Part shown: piece after piece, positions 60,221 to 64,000 of the stretch
Numbering within the stretch: the first letter of the stretch is position 1
Layout: each line of letters begins with the position of its first letter
Assembly: GCF_044762855.1 (NCBI RefSeq)
Contig: NZ_JBIWFB010000012.1
Coordinates: 1 to 64,000, forward strand
From: Psychrobacillus sp044762855
GTDB taxonomy: Bacteria; Bacillota; Bacilli; Bacillales_A; Planococcaceae
DNA: 64,000 bases
Reading direction: 5' to 3'
Program-made: the position numbers and the translations under genes
Notes under the pieces: model-generated
The model's input: only the letters and a program-made list of their open reading frames with translations
What the model was told of the DNA's origin: nothing
The model's database searches: none

Positions 60221-60982
60221 TTAACCTTCTCTCAACTGCGTTTCCAGCGAACGTTTAGTTACCCGCTCCACGATAGCATGTTTGACATGATCTTTTAATA
60301 ATTCCGAAGAACGGACGTCTTGTATTAAATCGTTTTCTATTTTTTTCACTTCCGCTTGAAGTAAGTTTATATTCGATTTCAAGACAGAAGATTTATCGAT
60401 ATATAGTGTAACTTCCATTCGTTCATAAGCAGCAATCTCTTTTTTCAATGATGCTAGTAATAACGCTTCTTTCATGAAAAATACATATTCATGATAAGAG
60501 TAGTACTCCATAAATTGTTCGATCGGTTTACTTACAATCAGTTGAATAGAACCTATCAGTTGTTCAAACGTATAGTTTTGTTTGTCGTAAAACCTCGTTT
60601 TGTGCTCCGTAATAGAAGTGACACATTCTGACAATTGTTGTATTAAATCTATCTTTTTATCTTTTGCTAATAGCTGATAATATTTCCCGCTGTAATAGTC
60701 TCCTGCTAGCACTTGTAATTGTTGTTCTCTCGACGTCGCATTTTGTTCTTTCACTAAATCATGTGAAGCAAGTGCCGAGAAAATCAGAGAAACCGCGAGT
60801 ACAGAAATTCTTTCTGATTCGTTCCAATCTTCCCCATTGAGTAGTGGTAAAAGTGTAAAAAACAAACGTTCTTCATCAATGATAGGAGTACCTGTATAGT
60901 TTAACAAAGTGCTTTGCCGAATTTGCATGAGGATGTCGCTTTTATATTGTTTTACCTGTTGTGTGATCATTGCTTCATTCAT
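60221..60982 (-). CDS. hepS: Heptaprenyl diphosphate synthase component I
   Basis: 253 aa, all-helical small subunit without aspartate-rich motifs, as expected for the regulatory chain (SDILMQIRQSTLLNYTGTPI, VLAGDYYSGKYYQLLA). Sets the chain length with HepT. In the conserved hepS-menG-hepT order. Confidence 0.9.
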   Translation of the reverse strand: MNEAMITQQVKQYKSDILMQIRQSTLLNYTGTPIIDEERLFFTLLPLLNGEDWNESERISVLAVSLIFSALASHDLVKEQNATSREQQLQVLAGDYYSGKYYQLLAKDKKIDLIQQLSECVTSITEHKTRFYDKQNYTFEQLIGSIQLIVSKPIEQFMEYYSYHEYVFFMKEALLLASLKKEIAAYERMEVTLYIDKSSVLKSNINLLQAEVKKIENDLIQDVRSSELLKDHVKHAIVERVTKRSLETQLREG

Positions 60983-61034
60983 TACACTTTACTCCATTTC
61001 CCAACCGCGCTTACTTTACTTTAGTGTAGGTCTT

Positions 61035-61256
61035 TTATTTTTTGGATTCACTTTGAATAACACCGTTTGCTGTGTGAACAGATGCTTTTCCTCTAATTTT
61101 CATCGCAGATGTGTGCTCTGTAAATTGGGCAATCATTACTTCACCTGTATCTAGTTTTTCAGAATGATGGAACTTTGTATCCGTGCCACGGGTTAGCCCA
61201 ATGACATGCACCCCATCTTCTTCTGCTTTTATGACGATAAAATCTGAACTAGACAT
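61035..61256 (-). CDS. mtrB: trp RNA-binding attenuation protein TRAP
   Basis: 73 aa. SDFIVIKAEEDGVHVIGLTRG, then TDTKFHHSEKLDTGEVMIAQ, FTEHTSAMKIRGKA: almost the full TRAP core, with the tryptophan-binding loops (GLTRGTDT and the QFTEHTS segment) and RNA-binding Lys/Glu/Arg (EEDG, KIRGK). It forms an 11-mer that binds GAG/UAG repeats when Trp is present and attenuates trp mRNA. The trp operon is not in this window, although the aro supraoperon is; its targets must lie elsewhere. Confidence 0.95.
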   Translation of the reverse strand: MSSSDFIVIKAEEDGVHVIGLTRGTDTKFHHSEKLDTGEVMIAQFTEHTSAMKIRGKASVHTANGVIQSESKK

Positions 61257-61324
61257 AATTTAATCTCCTTTACCCGAACAATCTTTTTTCATCATACCAT
61301 ATTCTAAAACTTTCTCCAAAACAG

Positions 61325-61894
61325 TTACTTCATCTGTATAAAAGATAATATTTCGGAGCGTTTTACTTCGTCTGTTTCCAAAATCCCTCTAGCTACTGCC
61401 GTTACCGTTTTAGCACCTGGTTTTTTAATGCCACGCATCGTCATACACATATGCTCTGCCTCAATAACAACATAAACTCCGTGGGGATTCAACATTTCCA
61501 TAATATCTTCTGCGATACTGGATGTGATTCTTTCCTGTAGTTGTGGGCGTCTTGCCGTTGTTTCAACAGCTCTCGCTAATTTACTTAATCCGGTTACGAC
61601 TCCATCACGAGGAATATATGCCACATGTGCTTTTCCGTAAAAAGGGACAAGATGATGCTCGCACATGGAATGGAAAGGAATATCTTTTACTAATACAAGC
61701 TCTTCATGTTCTTCGTTAAATACGGTCTTGAAATATTCTTTTGGATCTTGATGTAAGCCTTCAAACATTTCCGCATACATTTTAGAAACTCGTTTCGGCG
61801 TTTCGAGTAATCCTTCTCTTTCGGGATCTTCTCCAACTGCCTCTAAAATCATTTTTACTGCTTCTTCTATTTTTTTCAGATCGACATTCGTCAT
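61325..61894 (-). CDS. folE: GTP cyclohydrolase I
   Basis: 189 aa (mtrA in B. subtilis). Zinc and active-site residues in HSMCEHHLVPFYGKAHVAYIP (Cys and His near 75) and EAEHMCMTMRGIKKPGAKTVT (second Cys). First step of tetrahydrofolate synthesis; methylene-THF feeds panB. Precedes mtrB by 68 bases. Confidence 0.96.
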   Translation of the reverse strand: MTNVDLKKIEEAVKMILEAVGEDPEREGLLETPKRVSKMYAEMFEGLHQDPKEYFKTVFNEEHEELVLVKDIPFHSMCEHHLVPFYGKAHVAYIPRDGVVTGLSKLARAVETTARRPQLQERITSSIAEDIMEMLNPHGVYVVIEAEHMCMTMRGIKKPGAKTVTAVARGILETDEVKRSEILSFIQMK

Positions 61895-62191
61895 CTGTTA
61901 ACCCCCTAGAACTAACTTATATACCATTAGCATCTTAGCATACGAATGCAATATAATAAATATTTTTTACTTTATTCAATAGCAAGTCTTGTATAAAGTA
62001 AAGCCTCCACTAGATGTCACAATTTTGAAAGGAATTAATTGCTCATACGCAATTCAAAATTTGGACGCAATTACGCCAAGGCGAAACTGATTTATGTACC
62101 TTCACAATTTTTCTTTCGTACTATGTAATTGAAAAGAACGGCTACTATGAAGCAAGCTTCACAATAACCGTTCTATGTACTACAACATCAA
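61895..62191. other. hbs-folE intergenic region
   Basis: Nearest hbs is a terminator (62135-62174). Within 62038-62095 two copies of ACGCAATT lie 18 bases apart (62047, 62065), with the inverted repeat AATTGC/GCAATT around the first and ACGCC-AAGGCG next. I cannot assign this to a known motif. The folE promoter must lie to its right (AT-rich 61940-62000). Confidence 0.4.
62135..62174 (-). terminator. Terminator of hbs
   Basis: AGAACGG (62135-62141) pairs with CCGTTCT (62168-62174), inner stem TGAAGC/GCTTCA, then TTTTCAATT on the minus strand. Confidence 0.8.
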
Positions 62192-62464
62192 TTATTTAAC
62201 TGCGTCTTTAAGTGCTTTACCTGGTTTAAAAGCAGGCACCTTGCTAGCAGCGATGTCGATTTCTTCACCTGTTTGAGGGTTACGTCCTTTACGTGCTGCA
62301 CGTTCACGAACCTCAAAGTTACCGAAGCCGATTAATTGAACTTTACCTCCATCTGCAAGAGCAGCTTGAATTGATTCAAATACAGCTTCAACAGCTTTAG
62401 ATGCGTCTTTCTTAGAAAGTTCTGCAGCTTCCGCAACAGCGTTTACTAATTCTGTTTTATTCAT
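62192..62464 (-). CDS. hbs: DNA-binding protein HU
   Basis: 90 aa. MNKTELVNAVAEAAELSKKD, GGKVQLIGFGNFEVRERAAR and the DNA-binding arm KGRNPQTGEEIDIAAS with the intercalating proline are conserved. Essential nucleoid protein. Starts ATG 62464 with AGGAGGTGA upstream; an in-frame GTG three codons before overlaps the SD. Between spoIVA and folE, as in B. subtilis. Confidence 0.97.
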   Translation of the reverse strand: MNKTELVNAVAEAAELSKKDASKAVEAVFESIQAALADGGKVQLIGFGNFEVRERAARKGRNPQTGEEIDIAASKVPAFKPGKALKDAVK

Positions 62465-62509
62465 ACCATTCACCTCCTCTCAAAGGAAGATAGCTTTAAG
62501 CCTGTAAAA

Positions 62510-62538
62510 AGAGTATCACAACAGAAATGGCTTCGCAA
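62510..62538 (-). promoter_or_regulatory. SigA promoter of hbs
   Basis: TTGCGA (62538-62533), 17-base spacer, TACTCT (62515-62510), about 45 bases before the hbs ATG. Confidence 0.7.
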
Positions 62539-62593
62539 CACTATTTACACGTGTTTAGGGAAGAATCCTTAAAAAAACGGCATTTTCATAAAA

Positions 62594-62631
62594 ATACAGG
62601 ACTTTTCGCATAGTCGCGAAAAGCCCTGTAT
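62594..62631 (-). terminator. Terminator of spoIVA
   Basis: ATACAGG-a-CTTTTCGC pairs with GCGAAAAG-c-CCTGTAT, followed on the minus strand by TTTTATG, five bases past the stop. Confidence 0.9.
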
Positions 62632-62636
62632 CAGAT

Positions 62637-64000
62637 TTACAGTATAAACGTTACCATTCCTCGATCGCCTTCGTTTACCATTCTTTCGATCGTTTGACGC
62701 ATTCTATTTTTCGCCACTGCCGAAACGCTTTCCGTTTTGTAGCGCAAACTTTCTTTCATCACTTCGACTAAGGAAGTTCCGAAAACCTGTGTTTGCCATA
62801 AGGCATCACGATCGTGCAAATACCCATGTTTTAAATCTTTTAATAATTGCTGACTATGGAATTCTGAGCCGATGAGCGGTGCAAATTCTGCCTCCATATC
62901 GACCCGAATAATGTGAAGAGAAGCTGCTTTTGCTTTTAAGCTAACTCCATAAAAATTATTTTGTTTAATGATTTCAGGTGCAGAAGGTTGGAAATCTTGT
63001 ATAGTTGGTAGCGACACGCCGTATCCGTGATTTTTCGCCGCTTCTAGTGCTTCTGAAAATTTATTATATGCCTTTTTCGCCGTTGAAGCATCCTTCACGA
63101 ACAAAAGCCAATCTTTTTTCGATTGAATTGGTTCTTCTAACCACTCATCGCACACTTCTTGGAACACTTCTGGCTTCAAGCCTATTTGAATACAAGCAGA
63201 TCCTCGACCCGGATTCGCCTCTACGACTTCTGCCGATTGAATAAATGGCACTTGCTTGAACCTTGCAGCAAGTTCTTTTACGTCTTTCATTTTTGAGACA
63301 ATTTGTAACCATTCGTGTAAAGAAGAAGTGATGGCATTGTTCACAAAATGATCCGGTTCTAGTACATCCGTCCAATCAGGCTTTAACACTTCAATATCGG
63401 TAATTGGAAATTCATAAAGTGCCTGTTGGAGTATGTACTGAATTTCCTCCGCAGTCATACGATCAACAGCTACCGCGATTACAGGCACTTCATGTTTTTT
63501 CTGTAATTCTTCACTCAATTGAATCGTGTCTATATGACCAGGATTTTTGCTATTTAATACAATGACAAATGGTTTACCGATTTCTTTTAGTTGCGAAATA
63601 ATTTGCTCTTCTGCTTCTTCCGCTGCTTTTCGCGGAATATTATTTACTGATCCATCTGTCGTTACGACGATACCAATTGTTGAATGATCACGAATTACTT
63701 TGTCAGTACCTATTCGCGCTGCTTCTTCAAATGGGATTGCTTCGCTATGCCATGGGGTGTGTACGAGTTTCTGTCCGTCTTCTCCAGATCCAGTGTTAAT
63801 CCCTTCGATCATGTAGCCAACACAATCTACTAACCGAATTTGTAGTCGTAATTGATCTTCTCCTAGGTGGATATTCGTTCCATGTGCTGGGACAAATTTA
63901 GGTTCTGCAGTCATAATGACATTACCTGGAGAACTTTGCGGAAGCTCATCTTGCGCACGAATTCTTTCCGCTTCATCTTGAATATTCGGAATGACAACGA
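62637..64000 (-). CDS. spoIVA: Stage IV sporulation protein A (5' end beyond the window)
   Basis: The visible 454 codons cover all but roughly the first 40 residues. Upstream of the first in-frame ATG (63914) the frame continues to the edge as VVIPNIQDEAERIRAQDELP, matching B. subtilis SpoIVA, so that ATG is internal. GTPase-like features include RLVDCVGY (motif near G3) and VIVLNSKNPGH (in place of NKxD). The C-terminus EAEFAPLIGSE...MVNEGDRGMVTFIL is the polymerisation/SpoVM-binding part. It is an ATPase that forms the basement layer of the spore coat. The Walker A lies outside the window. Confidence 0.96.
   Translation of the reverse strand, partial: VVIPNIQDEAERIRAQDELPQSSPGNVIMTAEPKFVPAHGTNIHLGEDQLRLQIRLVDCVGYMIEGINTGSGEDGQKLVHTPWHSEAIPFEEAARIGTDKVIRDHSTIGIVVTTDGSVNNIPRKAAEEAEEQIISQLKEIGKPFVIVLNSKNPGHIDTIQLSEELQKKHEVPVIAVAVDRMTAEEIQYILQQALYEFPITDIEVLKPDWTDVLEPDHFVNNAITSSLHEWLQIVSKMKDVKELAARFKQVPFIQSAEVVEANPGRGSACIQIGLKPEVFQEVCDEWLEEPIQSKKDWLLFVKDASTAKKAYNKFSEALEAAKNHGYGVSLPTIQDFQPSAPEIIKQNNFYGVSLKAKAASLHIIRVDMEAEFAPLIGSEFHSQQLLKDLKHGYLHDRDALWQTQVFGTSLVEVMKESLRYKTESVSAVAKNRMRQTIERMVNEGDRGMVTFIL

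Noticed and set aside
1..64000. tRNA genes
   Set aside because: None of the intergenic regions shows a cloverleaf with TTCGA-type T-arm.

Overview
The window is a chromosomal segment of an AT-rich, endospore-forming member of the Bacillales. The evidence is spoIVA, three spore-surface-type proteins, a type B RNase P RNA, gpsB, recU-ponA, MrfAB, bacillithiol synthesis (bshA) and a qcrABC complex. Gene order is close to the Bacillus subtilis yp*/aro region, with differences that point to a Planococcaceae (Caryophanaceae) relative such as Psychrobacillus or Lysinibacillus. The genus is an inference. Almost all genes lie on the minus strand.

Layout. 1-4.1 kb: possible end of a structured RNA, then two near-twin spore-surface proteins and a third protein with the same modules rearranged. 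4.3-6.2 kb (+): autoregulated GntR regulator plus ABC transporter. 6.3-7.0 kb: decayed copy of an interspersed element. 7.1-19 kb (-): carboxypeptidase, DinG-like helicase, RlmL-like methyltransferase, GGDEF-EAL protein, rnpB, gpsB, mrfB-mrfA, yppE. 19.2-22.5 kb (+): recU-ponA. 23-31 kb (-): DUF2935 protein, a metal-efflux relic, then ypoC-nth-dnaD-asnS-ypmB-ypmA-dinG. 31.3-32.0 kb: well-kept inverted copy of the element. 32-41 kb (-): panD-panC-panB, a frameshifted P-loop ATPase, birA, cca, bshA, mgsA, dapB, ypjD. 41-48.6 kb: YitT-family protein (+), a hairpin-rich gap, a zinc peptidase, ypjA, qcrC-qcrB-qcrA, ypiF-ypiB-ypiA. 48.7-57.9 kb: a 22-codon toxin-like gene opposite a chemoreceptor, then aroA-tyrA-hisC-aroH-aroB-aroC and cheR. 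58-64 kb (-): ndk, hepT-menG-hepS, mtrB-folE, hbs and the 3' part of spoIVA.

How the genes work together. aroB/C/A/H with tyrA and hisC form an aromatic amino-acid supraoperon, but the trp block present in B. subtilis is absent between aroH and hisC although the Trp-sensing regulator mtrB is kept. hepS-menG-hepT make menaquinone, which qcrABC oxidises. panBCD make pantothenate. mrfAB, nth, recU and the DinG-type helicases cover DNA repair.

The most unusual content is intergenic. Arrays of exactly 21-bp units (conserved core plus variable remainder, 7 codons or two helical turns each) occur in at least three families. Two families are packaged in an element with long terminal inverted repeats and a covarying hairpin. 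Other items are the possible SD-sequestered type I toxin, a panB leader with a terminator-like hairpin, and a gap crowded with strong hairpins.
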